Origin: Planctomycetaceae bacterium
GTDB lineage: Bacteria > Planctomycetota > Planctomycetia > Planctomycetales > Planctomycetaceae
DNA: 64,000 bases
NCBI GenBank assembly: GCA_029259845.1
Contig: JAJDEI010000221.1
Span: 80,380 to 144,379 of the forward strand
Direction: 5' to 3'
The notes under the pieces were generated by a model. It was not told where the DNA came from. It worked only from the letters and a program-made list of their open reading frames with translations, and did not search any database. Below are positions 1 to 8,016 of the stretch, piece by piece. The first letter of the stretch is position 1, and every line of letters begins with the position of its first letter. The position numbers and the translations under genes were made by a program.

Positions 1-2
1 TG

Positions 3-293
3 CGGATGATGCAGTCGGCCTCGATGGGCGATCCACTCTGGACAACGCTCGCGGCTGAAGGATTCCTCCGGAGTGGCGAGGCGGGGGCGCTGCAAGCTGC
101 CGCGCGGGCGGACAATCTCGACTGGGCCCTGCGGACGCTTGCCGACAGCATGCAACGGACAAGCCGGCACCGCGTGCAGTTTTGGCTCGAATTCCTCAAG
201 CCGGCCGCCATTATCGCCGTCGGCTGTGTCGTCGCATTTTTCGTAATCGCGTTCTTTCTGCCGCTGGTCAAGCTGATCGGAGAACTGACATGA
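3..293 (+). CDS. Type II secretion system F-domain protein, C-terminal fragment
   Basis: Only the last 95 or so residues are present; the reading frame is open to the left window edge, so the start lies outside. The end of the protein has a long hydrophobic segment opened by FLKPAA and closed by FLPLVKLIGEL, the usual last transmembrane helix of GspF/PilC inner-membrane platform proteins. Such proteins connect the assembly ATPase to the pseudopilus. The stop codon overlaps the start of the next gene (ATGA), and the next genes encode pseudopilins, which supports the assignment. What is seen is the membrane segment and context; the family call is inferred. Confidence 0.7.
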   Translation, partial: RMMQSASMGDPLWTTLAAEGFLRSGEAGALQAAARADNLDWALRTLADSMQRTSRHRVQFWLEFLKPAAIIAVGCVVAFFVIAFFLPLVKLIGELT

Positions 294-835
294 AACGCGT
301 CGCAAGCACTCGCAGCGCAGACACCCGGTGTCTCGAAGAATGTTCATCGCTGAGGGACATGAGGTCCATCATCGAACCAAATAACGCTGTTCGGAAATTG
401 AGACACCGGGTGTCTTTTCTTGGGCCGCTTCCCGGACGCGGCGGATTCACGATGCTCGAACTGACCGCTGCAGCGGCCGTGCTGGGGACGGTGTTTCTGG
501 TGGCGATCCCGCTGTTGAGCCGGGTTCGCGACACACGCGAGGACGCCCGGCGACGTTTCATCGCCCAACAGGAAGCGGCCAACGTGATGGAACGGCTGTC
601 GCTGCGGGCGGCGGACGGAACTCTCGACGACGCGGTCATTCAAGAGCGGACCGTCTCCCCGGAAACGGAGGCGGTGCTGCACGATGTCGATGTGTCGGTC
701 ACACGCGAAGAACAGCCCGACGACGTCGGCAACGTGCGGGTCACGGTCGCCATCTCGTGGCTCAACAACGTGGGCGAACGCACGGCTCCAGTCTCCCTCG
801 ATGCGTGGTTCCCCGCTGCGGAGGAGCAGCCATGA
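290..835 (+). CDS. Type II secretion/type IV pilus prepilin-like protein with elongated leader
   Basis: This 181-residue protein has a class III prepilin signal: glycines at 51-52, then FTMLE starting at 53 and a hydrophobic helix ending near residue 75. Glu5 of the mature form is present. It should be cleaved and methylated by the prepilin peptidase and join a pseudopilus. The leader of about 52 residues is far longer than usual. Residues 11-42 are encoded by a 97-bp repeat element, and without it the leader would be about 20 residues. The start ATG at 290 overlaps the previous stop; an ATG at 359 inside the element is an alternative start. The gene overlaps the next by ATGA. Confidence 0.78.
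   Translation: MKRVASTRSADTRCLEECSSLRDMRSIIEPNNAVRKLRHRVSFLGPLPGRGGFTMLELTAAAAVLGTVFLVAIPLLSRVRDTREDARRRFIAQQEAANVMERLSLRAADGTLDDAVIQERTVSPETEAVLHDVDVSVTREEQPDDVGNVRVTVAISWLNNVGERTAPVSLDAWFPAAEEQP
319..415. repeat. 97-bp REPIN/MITE-like element, copy 1 (within prepilin leader)
   Basis: The left end ACACCCGGTGTCTC and right end GAGACACCGGGTGT are inverted copies, and each end is itself close to palindromic. The central part includes GAGGGACATGAGG. A second copy of the same length lies at 48673-48769 in opposite orientation. This copy is translated as part of the leader of the prepilin-like protein. No transposase gene is associated with it. Confidence 0.8.
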
Positions 836-1530
836 TCGCTGACCGTCGCTGGATGAAAAACCTGTGCCACGGCTGTGTCAGCCGTGCCGACGTTGGAACA
901 CGAATTGGTTTCTCGCACTGCCGAGACGGCAGTGGCACGAATCGCCGAACGAGACTCGGATTCACCGTCGTGGAAGTCACGATTGCCGCGGTCGTGCTCT
1001 CCGTGCTCACCGTGACCGGGATCACGGTCGTTCTCCTGCTGATGACCGCCGAACAGCGCGCGGCCGAATCGCTCGTCGTGGAAAGGTCCATTGCCGCGCT
1101 GGCGGACGAACTTCGACGCGACGCCCATGCCGCGACAACGGCGGAACTCACCGGAGAGGAAGCCGCGTCACCGACGACGCTGTCGTTGTGGTTCGCCGAC
1201 GACTCTCAAGCGACCTACGAATGCACCGACGACGGTGTCTGGCGACGGGAACAGCGCGGCGACATGGTGGCCCGCCGCGAGAAGTTTCATCTACCGTTCG
1301 GCACGAGTTGGTTCGAGCCGCTCGACGGCGGGACACTCGACGGCGGGCGGCTCGTCGTCTGGCGGCACGAACGGGAGATCCCGGTGACCATGAGCCTTGC
1401 GGAGCCGTCCGCGACGAGCGATCAACCGCGACGTGCGTTTCGGATTGAGGCGGCGCTTTGGCGGTCGCGGACGGACGGGGCTCGTCCGCAAGCGGAATTG
1501 TCCACTCTTGGGAAACTGACCGCGAAATGA
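832..1530 (+). CDS. Type II secretion/type IV pilus prepilin-like protein with elongated leader
   Basis: This 232-residue protein has the prepilin motif G|FTVVEV with the cleavage glycine at residue 43 and Glu5 at residue 48, followed by a helix of about 22 hydrophobic residues. It resembles minor pseudopilins of the GspJ/PulG type that follow GspF genes. Residues 11-36 are encoded by an exact 26-codon repeat element (863-940); the leader left without it would be about 17 residues and basic, the normal form. ATG 832 overlaps the previous stop. The mature C-terminal domain is rich in Glu, Arg and Asp and has no motif I can name. Confidence 0.78.
   Translation: MIADRRWMKNLCHGCVSRADVGTRIGFSHCRDGSGTNRRTRLGFTVVEVTIAAVVLSVLTVTGITVVLLLMTAEQRAAESLVVERSIAALADELRRDAHAATTAELTGEEAASPTTLSLWFADDSQATYECTDDGVWRREQRGDMVARREKFHLPFGTSWFEPLDGGTLDGGRLVVWRHEREIPVTMSLAEPSATSDQPRRAFRIEAALWRSRTDGARPQAELSTLGKLTAK
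863..940. repeat. 78-bp bi-hairpin element within prepilin leader
   Basis: Two hairpins face each other: GTGCCACGGCTG with CAGCCGTGC on the left, and GCACTGCC with GGCAGTGGCAC on the right. The outer ends (GTGCCAC and GTGGCAC) are inverted copies. The element is 78 bp, a multiple of three, so the pseudopilin frame is kept. It has the same architecture as the element at 319-415, but its sequence is different. Confidence 0.7.
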
Positions 1531-1618
1531 ACTCCGTATTGTGGAGACGCACTCCCCACCATCACTTGCGGATTGGCACGATTCAAAGACGACCTTCAAC
1601 CCGGCGATCATCCAACGA

Positions 1619-2074
1619 ATGACCACTCACCCCCACATCACCGATTCCCGCGGCCCCCGGCGCGCGGGAACCGCGATGATCGTGGCGATCATCTGCCTCA
1701 CGCTCACGTCGGCGATGGCGGTTTCCCTGGTGCGGCTCGCACTGGTGTCACACCGGCAGACCGAGCGAGACCAGTGGCAAGTCCAGTCTGTCTGGCTCGC
1801 CGAATCGGGACTCTCACGAGCCGTTGCGCGGCTGCGGACGAACGGCGACTACCGCGGCGAACAGTGGGCGCCCACGGACATCGGCGCGACCGGCGAGAGC
1901 GGAAGCGTTCTCATTGCCGTTGCTGATGACACGGACGACGAAACAAGACTGACGATCACCGCGACGGCCGATTTCCCCGATGACCCCACGGACCGGGTCC
2001 GCACGACTCGCACGCTGACAATCACGAGCGGCGATGAGACCAATTCGCCGCAATTTTCCGAGGAACAAGAGTGA
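1619..2074 (+). CDS. PilX-like pilus assembly protein
   Basis: This 151-residue protein has an Arg-rich N-terminus (RGPRRAGTAM) followed by one hydrophobic helix at residues 19-41, then a soluble part with WLAESGLSRAVARL. That pattern, a short basic head, a helix without a prepilin cleavage glycine-Glu5 motif, and an 'AESG' segment, is typical of PilX/GspK-like minor components (family knowledge). It sits between pseudopilins and a DUF1559 gene. A GTG at 1541 in the same frame is a possible longer start; I prefer ATG 1619 because the helix then lies at the usual distance from the N-terminus. Confidence 0.6.
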   Translation: MTTHPHITDSRGPRRAGTAMIVAIICLTLTSAMAVSLVRLALVSHRQTERDQWQVQSVWLAESGLSRAVARLRTNGDYRGEQWAPTDIGATGESGSVLIAVADDTDDETRLTITATADFPDDPTDRVRTTRTLTITSGDETNSPQFSEEQE

Positions 2075-2988
2075 TGAACGACCTGCATCGGCAAGACGTT
2101 TCCCGACCGTCGTGGCCCGCGCTCCTGCGCGGCTTTACGCTGATCGAGCTGTTGGTGGTGATTGCGATCATTGCGATCCTGATCTCGCTGTTGCTGCCGG
2201 CGATTCAGCAGGCGCGGGAGGTCGCCAGGCGGACACAGTGCAAGAACAACTTGGCGCAGCTTTCACTGGCTCTACACAATTATGCGATGGCCCATCAGGT
2301 GCTGCCGCCCGGTTGTGTGAATCTGACCGGCCCGATTCGTAACGAGCCGAAAGGGTACCACTTCGGTTGGATCGCTCAGATTCTCCCCTATATTGAAGAA
2401 TCCAACGCCTACCGCATGCTGGATTTCACAGCGAGCGTCTATGACGAGAAGCAGAGCGAAGTGATGCAGCATTCGATCCCAATCCTGTCATGCCCTTCAA
2501 ATGGAGGTTGGTCGGGGAGTTGCAATTATGCCGGCTGCCATCACGACCGCGAAGCACCGATCGACGTGGACAACAACGGCGTGCTGTTCCTCAACAGCAG
2601 TGTTTCCTACCGGGACATCACTGATGGGCGCTCGCATACGATCTTTATCGGCGAGATCGGCGACCCAGCCGCGCTGGGCTGGGCGTCCGGGACGCGAGCC
2701 ACATTGCGCAATGTGGGGGACGGCATCAACGGGAACTATTTCACGAACGAACCGACCGGACCGAGACCGTCCTGGATGGAGGGTGACGGTGCGAGGCCCT
2801 TTCGGGAACCGGAACCCGAAGTCGACGAGGATGTGTTGTTGGTGGGCAGTTTCAGCAGTCCTCACGCCGGGGGGGCGCACGTGGCGCTGGGAGATGGTTC
2901 GGTTCGCTTTCTGATCAATCAAATCGACGGCGAGACGCTGCGGCGGCTGGCAAACCGGGCGGACGGGGAATTGGTTGAGGGATTTTGA
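2074..2988 (+). CDS. DUF1559 domain-containing protein (prepilin N-terminus, H-x9-DG motif)
   Basis: This 304-residue protein has a prepilin-type N-terminus (RGFTLIELLVVIAIIAILI, from about residue 19) and the C-terminal motif H-x9-DG in HAGGAHVALGDGSVRF. That pair defines the DUF1559 family, which is greatly expanded in planctomycetes. Its function is unknown; a surface or pseudopilus-like role is usually assumed. The start is ATG 2074, overlapping the previous TGA (a GTG lies just before it at 2071), and the stop overlaps the next gene's ATG at 2988. This makes it part of the pseudopilin operon. Confidence 0.9.
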   Translation: MNDLHRQDVSRPSWPALLRGFTLIELLVVIAIIAILISLLLPAIQQAREVARRTQCKNNLAQLSLALHNYAMAHQVLPPGCVNLTGPIRNEPKGYHFGWIAQILPYIEESNAYRMLDFTASVYDEKQSEVMQHSIPILSCPSNGGWSGSCNYAGCHHDREAPIDVDNNGVLFLNSSVSYRDITDGRSHTIFIGEIGDPAALGWASGTRATLRNVGDGINGNYFTNEPTGPRPSWMEGDGARPFREPEPEVDEDVLLVGSFSSPHAGGAHVALGDGSVRFLINQIDGETLRRLANRADGELVEGF

Positions 2989-4901
2989 TGCGGCACCGGT
3001 CTGCGGTCGTCCTGCTGACGCTGATCGTGACGTCGATGGCATCGACGGGACGTGCGGCGGAGCCGCGCGTGGAGGTGGCGATCGAGCGGGTCAAGTGGGG
3101 CTTTGACGGAAAGGCTCAGCCTCGCAGTTTTGTGCCGCTGTCGGTGCTCGTGCAGAACAATTCGCCGGGGGAGTTTGAGGGCGTGCTGCGGCTGAAGAAG
3201 TCGCTGCGGCTCACGCAGCAGATCGACGCGAACCTGGAGCGGGACGTGTACGTGGGACCGCTCAGCAGCCGCTGGGTGCAGTTCGTGCCATATGTGTTTG
3301 ATGACTGGGAGCAGTGGCAACTCGATTGGGCCGGACTGGAGGAGGAACCGTTCATCGTACCGACGCCCAATATGGGCGACCGCGCGACCGTTCTCGTGTA
3401 CGATCCGGACGAACTGCAGACGTCCGGCGGCGTGTTGCATCGGTTTCCCAGCGACTTGTTTCCGACCTCGGTGACCGCACTGGACAGCTTGCGGGGTGTG
3501 GTGTTCGACCGTCCGCCCGGCTGGCAGGGAGCGCGGCGGCAGGCGTTTCTCGACTGGCTCAAGCTGGGCGGCCGCGTTTATTTATTGCAAGACGAGCGGG
3601 AACGTTATCCGGAATTTCGAGACAGCCTGTCGGTCCTCAATCAGCGGGGGGAGCGGTTTCCGGTGGGAAGCGGTGTTGTCCGCCGACTTTCCGGATCGCT
3701 CGGCTCACTGGATACGGAGATGGTCAACAACGAGATCCTGCACGACGAGCGCGGTCGCTTCAACACGCCGGAGTGGCGGAGATTCCGCGGGTCCGACTCC
3801 TTTCAGGGAACCATGCCGCTCATCAACCGCAACGGCTGGGACCGTGACGGTGAATTGCTGGAGCGACTGCAAAGTCTTAGCCGCTTTCGTCGCAACTGGC
3901 TCGCCATTTATGGCCTGGCCATGCTCTATCTGCTGGCGCTGTTTCCGGGGTGCTACTGGCTGGGTCGGCGCCTCAAGGCGTACCAGTGGTTTTATGTCGG
4001 ATTTTTCATCGTGACGGGCCTGTTCTCGGTTGGCTTTGCTTCGCTGGGCCGTTTAGGGGCGAGCGATCTGGCCCGCGTTCGTGCGGTCGCCGTGGCTCGT
4101 CAAATCGACGACGGGCTGTACGACGTCACTGGTTGGTCCAGCGCGGCTGCGAAAGTGGGTGGCGAATACACGATCGAACACGAGGGGACCGGGCGGCTCT
4201 ACTCGGCGGGGTCCGAGATTGAGGCGGTGCGAGGGCGGATCGTCGCCGGACCGGAGGGGCGGCTGGAGGCGGACATGCCCCCCGCGTCGACCCGCGCGGC
4301 CATCCATCGTGCGCGGCAAGAAGGCCCGCGGCTGGGGATTCAGGTGCTGCGGATTGGCATCGACGCGGGAGCCCTCTCGCAGTTGGCGGTCAGTGCCGGG
4401 CCGGACTTTCCGGAAGAGCCGCTTTCGGTCCTCATTTGGCATCAGGGGCGGGTCTATCGCATGCGGAAGCGGGGGCAGGCGTGGCAGCTTATCCCCGCCA
4501 GCCGCCGCTCGGGAGTCACCTACCTGACCGACCTGAGTGAGTTTCGAGTGCCGGGGTTTGGTCTCCGCAGTTCGTTCTTTCGCACGGGGATGCTCGGCAC
4601 AGGCAGCAAGGATGAAGAACCGGAGGACGATGACTTCGAATCACTGACCCGGACACTCGTCGGCAACAGTTTTGGACTGGGCAATACGATTGACCCGCTC
4701 CAGCTGGCGCTCGGACCGGACGTCATGCGGATGTTCGTCTACGCGCCGATGCCGGAGGCGTTTCAGGCGAGCGGCGACACGTTTCCCGATCGGACCGGAT
4801 ACGTGCTCTACGCGGTTGACTTGCCGACGTCCCCCACGCGGCGGATCGTGTCACCTGCTGGTGGGGCGGTTCCCACGGCCCCGGCTTCGGCGGAGGAATG
4901 A
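2988..4901 (+). CDS. Large exported membrane protein of unknown function
   Basis: This 637-residue protein has a signal peptide (about residues 1-24, ending GRAAEP). A predicted periplasmic domain follows, with LVQNNSPGEFEGVLRL and YVGPLSSRWVQF resembling Ig-like folds, then a Rossmann-like stretch around residues 150-200 (FLDWLKLGGRVYLLQDE). Two transmembrane helices lie near residues 305-355, then a second soluble domain. The layout resembles planctomycete membrane proteins that accompany ABC-2 permeases and MoxR/DUF58 gene sets, but I do not recognise a named family. It starts TGATG with the previous gene and ends 3 bp before the permease gene, so co-translation is likely. Confidence 0.7.
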   Translation: MRHRSAVVLLTLIVTSMASTGRAAEPRVEVAIERVKWGFDGKAQPRSFVPLSVLVQNNSPGEFEGVLRLKKSLRLTQQIDANLERDVYVGPLSSRWVQFVPYVFDDWEQWQLDWAGLEEEPFIVPTPNMGDRATVLVYDPDELQTSGGVLHRFPSDLFPTSVTALDSLRGVVFDRPPGWQGARRQAFLDWLKLGGRVYLLQDERERYPEFRDSLSVLNQRGERFPVGSGVVRRLSGSLGSLDTEMVNNEILHDERGRFNTPEWRRFRGSDSFQGTMPLINRNGWDRDGELLERLQSLSRFRRNWLAIYGLAMLYLLALFPGCYWLGRRLKAYQWFYVGFFIVTGLFSVGFASLGRLGASDLARVRAVAVARQIDDGLYDVTGWSSAAAKVGGEYTIEHEGTGRLYSAGSEIEAVRGRIVAGPEGRLEADMPPASTRAAIHRARQEGPRLGIQVLRIGIDAGALSQLAVSAGPDFPEEPLSVLIWHQGRVYRMRKRGQAWQLIPASRRSGVTYLTDLSEFRVPGFGLRSSFFRTGMLGTGSKDEEPEDDDFESLTRTLVGNSFGLGNTIDPLQLALGPDVMRMFVYAPMPEAFQASGDTFPDRTGYVLYAVDLPTSPTRRIVSPAGGAVPTAPASAEE

Positions 4902-4904
4902 GAC

Positions 4905-6461
4905 GTGTTTCACGGGGTGCTGACATTGCTGACCCGCGCCCTGCGGGAAGACGCCAGCCGGCGGCGGGCGCATGCGTTCCGGGTAAGCGGCACGCTGTTG
5001 ATCCTCATCTTCCTGATCATCGCGCATGCGTCCTCCGGGGGGGTCGCCGCGCCGGGGCTGCGGTTCTTCGAGCTGATCTCCTGGCTCAACCTGGCGCTCA
5101 TCGTGCTCGCCGGTGCGAGCTATTTCGCGACCGCCATCACGGAGGAAAAAGAACAGGGCACGCTCGGCCTGCTGCAACTCGCCGGCGTGAGTTCGCTGGG
5201 GTTGTTGCTGGGCAAATCGACGTCGCGGCTGATCTCCGTGCTGCTGGTCTTTCTCGGTCAACTGCCGTTCGCCCTGCTCGCCATCACGCTGGGCGGCGTG
5301 ACCGTCAGGCAAATCATCGCCGTCGACATTGCTCTGGCAGCGTTTCTGGTAATGGTGGCCAATCTGGGGCTGCTCAGTTCGGTGCTCATGCGGCGATCGG
5401 GAAGCGCGTGCGCGTGGGTGTTGATGGCGATGGTCCTGCTGCTGTTCGGCGTGCACTATGGCGATGAAAGTTTGTCCGTGCTGGTCAAGCGAGGTTTTCT
5501 GGACCTGGACTCGCGGATGGTGACGACGTCGCAGGACGTACTGTCCGCGCTGACCGACATCTCAGTGGTGACACGTTTGGAAGAGGTGCTGGAGACAGCG
5601 TACGACGGTCCGCTGTGGGGGGGGCAAGCCTGGATTCACGGTGCGGTGGGGGCGGTCGCATTTCTGCTGTCGTGGCTGACGTTTCAGCGGTTCACGCGGT
5701 ATTCAGACGTCGCCGCCCCGGCCCGCGGCTGGCTGCCACAACAGAAGACGCGGTGGAAGCTGATGGTGGGGCGGCCATGGAAATGGGCTCTGGTGTGGAA
5801 GGACTACCACTTCCTGACCGGGGGGCATGCGGCCGCGCTGATGAAACTCGCCGGCTACCCGCTGCTGCTGTTGCTGATGCGGCAGTACGAGGACGCCCTG
5901 TACGTCGTGACGGGCGAGTATTTTCCCGAATTATCGCGGCATGCCATGCTGATGATTATCGGCGGTGAGTTCGCGATTTCCGCGTCGCGGGTCTTTCATG
6001 AGGAGCTCAAATGGGGCACGCTTTCGAGCCTGGCCGTCCTGCCGCAGCCCGTGTTCGTGATCGCCTATGAGAAACTGGCCGGCTGCCTCATGGGGATTGT
6101 GCCGGCCGTGATTGTCCTTGGCGGACTGGTCACCCTCGTGCCGCCGCCAACGGTCCAACAGGTGACGATGGATGCTCCCCTCGGGTGGCTGCTGCTTATG
6201 GAGTTTGTGGTCCTGTTGCATTTGACCGTGCTGTTTTCGTTGACCGTCAAGTGGGGGGCGTTGGCCCTGGCCGTCGCGACGCTGCTGATTTTGAACGCCT
6301 TGCTGGCGCTGCCATTCTCGCTCGTGCTGGCCGGATTGGCGGCGTCTTACGACAACGACGACCGTGCAACGATCGGTCCGATCATCTACATCGGCTGCGC
6401 GTGCGCCGCCGTGCTGCAGGTCGCGATCGCCTACCGGATCCGCCACGCCGCCGCCCGCTGA
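4905..6461 (+). CDS. ABC-2 type transporter permease
   Basis: This 518-residue polytopic membrane protein has about ten or more hydrophobic segments. ATAITEEKEQGTLGLLQLAG is the conserved cytoplasmic segment following the second helix in ABC-2 permeases (Glu-Glu-Lys...GTL). A second half repeats a similar pattern (SRVFHEELKWGTLSSLAVL), so the protein looks like two permease halves joined. The GTG start at 4905 is 3 bp past the previous stop. No ABC ATPase gene is adjacent in the window; the partner may be encoded elsewhere. The substrate is unknown. Gene order ties it to the exported protein before it. Confidence 0.75.
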   Translation: MFHGVLTLLTRALREDASRRRAHAFRVSGTLLILIFLIIAHASSGGVAAPGLRFFELISWLNLALIVLAGASYFATAITEEKEQGTLGLLQLAGVSSLGLLLGKSTSRLISVLLVFLGQLPFALLAITLGGVTVRQIIAVDIALAAFLVMVANLGLLSSVLMRRSGSACAWVLMAMVLLLFGVHYGDESLSVLVKRGFLDLDSRMVTTSQDVLSALTDISVVTRLEEVLETAYDGPLWGGQAWIHGAVGAVAFLLSWLTFQRFTRYSDVAAPARGWLPQQKTRWKLMVGRPWKWALVWKDYHFLTGGHAAALMKLAGYPLLLLLMRQYEDALYVVTGEYFPELSRHAMLMIIGGEFAISASRVFHEELKWGTLSSLAVLPQPVFVIAYEKLAGCLMGIVPAVIVLGGLVTLVPPPTVQQVTMDAPLGWLLLMEFVVLLHLTVLFSLTVKWGALALAVATLLILNALLALPFSLVLAGLAASYDNDDRATIGPIIYIGCACAAVLQVAIAYRIRHAAAR

Positions 6462-6516
6462 TGAGGCACGTCGCTGGCCCGTTGCGGCTGCCTATTGGTC
6501 TGCCGCCCGCCAGCTG

Positions 6517-7233
6517 TCACGGTTGTTCAGCGGGTTGTTCATGGCCATCGGAATCTTGGAGCAGATCGCGGCGGCGCTCCTGAGTGCGGGCCAGGCTCTG
6601 TTGCTCGCGCCAGCGGGCGATTTCCGGATGATTGCCGCCCAGGAGCACCTCCGGCACGCTCATGCCGCGGAACTCGCGGGGACGGGTGTACTGCGGGAAT
6701 TCGAGCAGACCGCTCCCGGAGAAGGAGTCCTCTCGGCTGCTCGTCTCGTCACCCAGCACGCCGGGCACAAGTCGGATCACCGCGTCGATGATCAGCATGG
6801 CCGGCACCTCGCCGCCGTTACAGATGAAATCGCCGACGGATACCTCCAACGGCTCCAGCCCCTGCGCGATCCGCTCGTCAAAACCCTCATAACGACCGCA
6901 CAGCAGCAGCAGACGCTCTTCCTCGGCAAGTTCTTTGACCAACGGCTGATCGAGCTTTCGCCCCTGCGGCGTGAGCATCACCAACCGCCCCGGCGCGTCC
7001 CCCTGCTGCTGCACATGCTCGACGCACCCAAACACCGGCTCACACCGAATCAGCATCCCCGGTCCGCCGCCGTAAGGTGTGTCATCCACCGATTTATGCC
7101 GGTCCGTCGACCAGTCCCGAAAGTCCCAGCGATGAACATCAACAAGCCCCGCCTCAATCGCCTTCTTCAACAGCGATTGCTCCAGATACCCGTCAAACAG
7201 TCCGGGAAAGAGTGTAAGGATGTCGAAACGCAT
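6517..7233 (-). CDS. trmD: tRNA (guanine-N1-)-methyltransferase TrmD
   Basis: This 238-residue SPOUT methyltransferase makes m1G37 in tRNAs using S-adenosylmethionine in the cytoplasm. The sequence starts MRFDILTLFPGLFDGYL and contains VDDTPYGGGPGML, the knot segment LLCGRYEGFDERI, and GDFICNGGEVPAMLIIDA, all diagnostic. Length is normal. It is the last gene of the minus-strand ffh-rpsP-trmD neighbourhood, but it is separated from rpsP by a nuclease gene and a toxin-antitoxin pair. The usual rimM before it and rplS after it are absent. Confidence 0.96.
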   Translation of the reverse strand: MRFDILTLFPGLFDGYLEQSLLKKAIEAGLVDVHRWDFRDWSTDRHKSVDDTPYGGGPGMLIRCEPVFGCVEHVQQQGDAPGRLVMLTPQGRKLDQPLVKELAEEERLLLLCGRYEGFDERIAQGLEPLEVSVGDFICNGGEVPAMLIIDAVIRLVPGVLGDETSSREDSFSGSGLLEFPQYTRPREFRGMSVPEVLLGGNHPEIARWREQQSLARTQERRRDLLQDSDGHEQPAEQP

Positions 7234-7280
7234 GGATGAGGTTCAGCATTGATGGATTGTCAGATCCGGAGGTGGACCGC

Positions 7281-7634
7281 TCACGAATCAGTATCATCAT
7301 CCTGCGTCAGACTTTCGAGCTGTCCGACAAGCGTCTCGATTTCGCGGTTTGCGACCTCCCACACGATGTCGAAATCGACATTCAGGTAATCGTGTACGAT
7401 GCGATGCCGCATTCCCATGATCTGCCGCCAAGGCACCTCGGTGTGTTGGTCCTGAAAGTCATCACCGACCAAGCGTGCGGCTTCGCCGATCGTCTGGACC
7501 AGATGCGTGATCGCCAACCGCAGGTTCTCGTCTGAGTCGAATGCGGCTCGGTCGATGCCCGTCATTTTGGCTTCGATCTGGCGGGCGATGTCAAGCATAT
7601 GCTCGACATACACGAGGTCATCCTTCGGCGGCAT
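7281..7634 (-). CDS. HepT-like HEPN ribonuclease toxin (DUF86)
   Basis: This 117-residue all-helical protein carries the R-x4-H-x-Y motif of HepT toxins in RHRIVHDYLN. HepT is a HEPN ribonuclease; in the well-studied pair the antitoxin MntA modifies the motif tyrosine with AMP (family knowledge). Its ATG at 7634 lies inside the end of the antitoxin gene (17-bp overlap), the usual translational coupling. It ends 47 bp before trmD. The pair is probably functional because both the toxin motif and the nucleotidyltransferase motif are intact. Confidence 0.88.
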   Translation of the reverse strand: MPPKDDLVYVEHMLDIARQIEAKMTGIDRAAFDSDENLRLAITHLVQTIGEAARLVGDDFQDQHTEVPWRQIMGMRHRIVHDYLNVDFDIVWEVANREIETLVGQLESLTQDDDTDS

Positions 7635-7926
7635 ACAGCTCCTCAGCTTCGGCGAGAATGCGGTCTTCCAAGTGGCGGTTGAGATACTTCGGATTCACAA
7701 ACTGGACATCCCGACCGCCGGCCAACCGCGAGAACTCCTCTTCCAAATCGATGATGTGCCAGCCCGGATGGTGCCCTTCGGCGAACTCCACGAGGCAATC
7801 CACGTCACTCTCCGGTCCGAAATCATCCCGCACAACCGACCCAAATAACGCAAGTCGGCGGATGTGGTGCTTGCGGCAGAAGGCCGCGATCTCTTCCTTC
7901 GGGATGGCCAGATTGGTCGTCAGCAT
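7618..7926 (-). CDS. MntA-like minimal nucleotidyltransferase antitoxin
   Basis: This 102-residue protein has the minimal nucleotidyltransferase motif GS-x10-D-x-D in FGSVVRDDFGPESDVDCLVE, with the third acidic position plausible in DVQFV. It matches MntA-type antitoxins paired with HepT. The gene lies directly upstream of the HepT gene and overlaps it. MntA adds AMP to the toxin in the characterised pair; that reaction is assumed here from family knowledge. The N-terminal helix (IPKEEIAAFCRKHHIRRLAL) is standard for the family. Confidence 0.88.
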   Translation of the reverse strand: MLTTNLAIPKEEIAAFCRKHHIRRLALFGSVVRDDFGPESDVDCLVEFAEGHHPGWHIIDLEEEFSRLAGGRDVQFVNPKYLNRHLEDRILAEAEELYAAEG

Positions 7927-8016
7927 CGGTTTCGCCAGATAGGGAACCTAGTCTATGCATCCTAACACGCCGGGCCGGTAAAGGCGACCTATTTCACTCT
8001 CACATCTCCATCGTCG

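Noticed and set aside
1541..1618. Upstream GTG start for the PilX-like gene
   Set aside because: It would put the membrane helix about 45 residues from the N-terminus, whereas family members have short heads; ATG 1619 fits.
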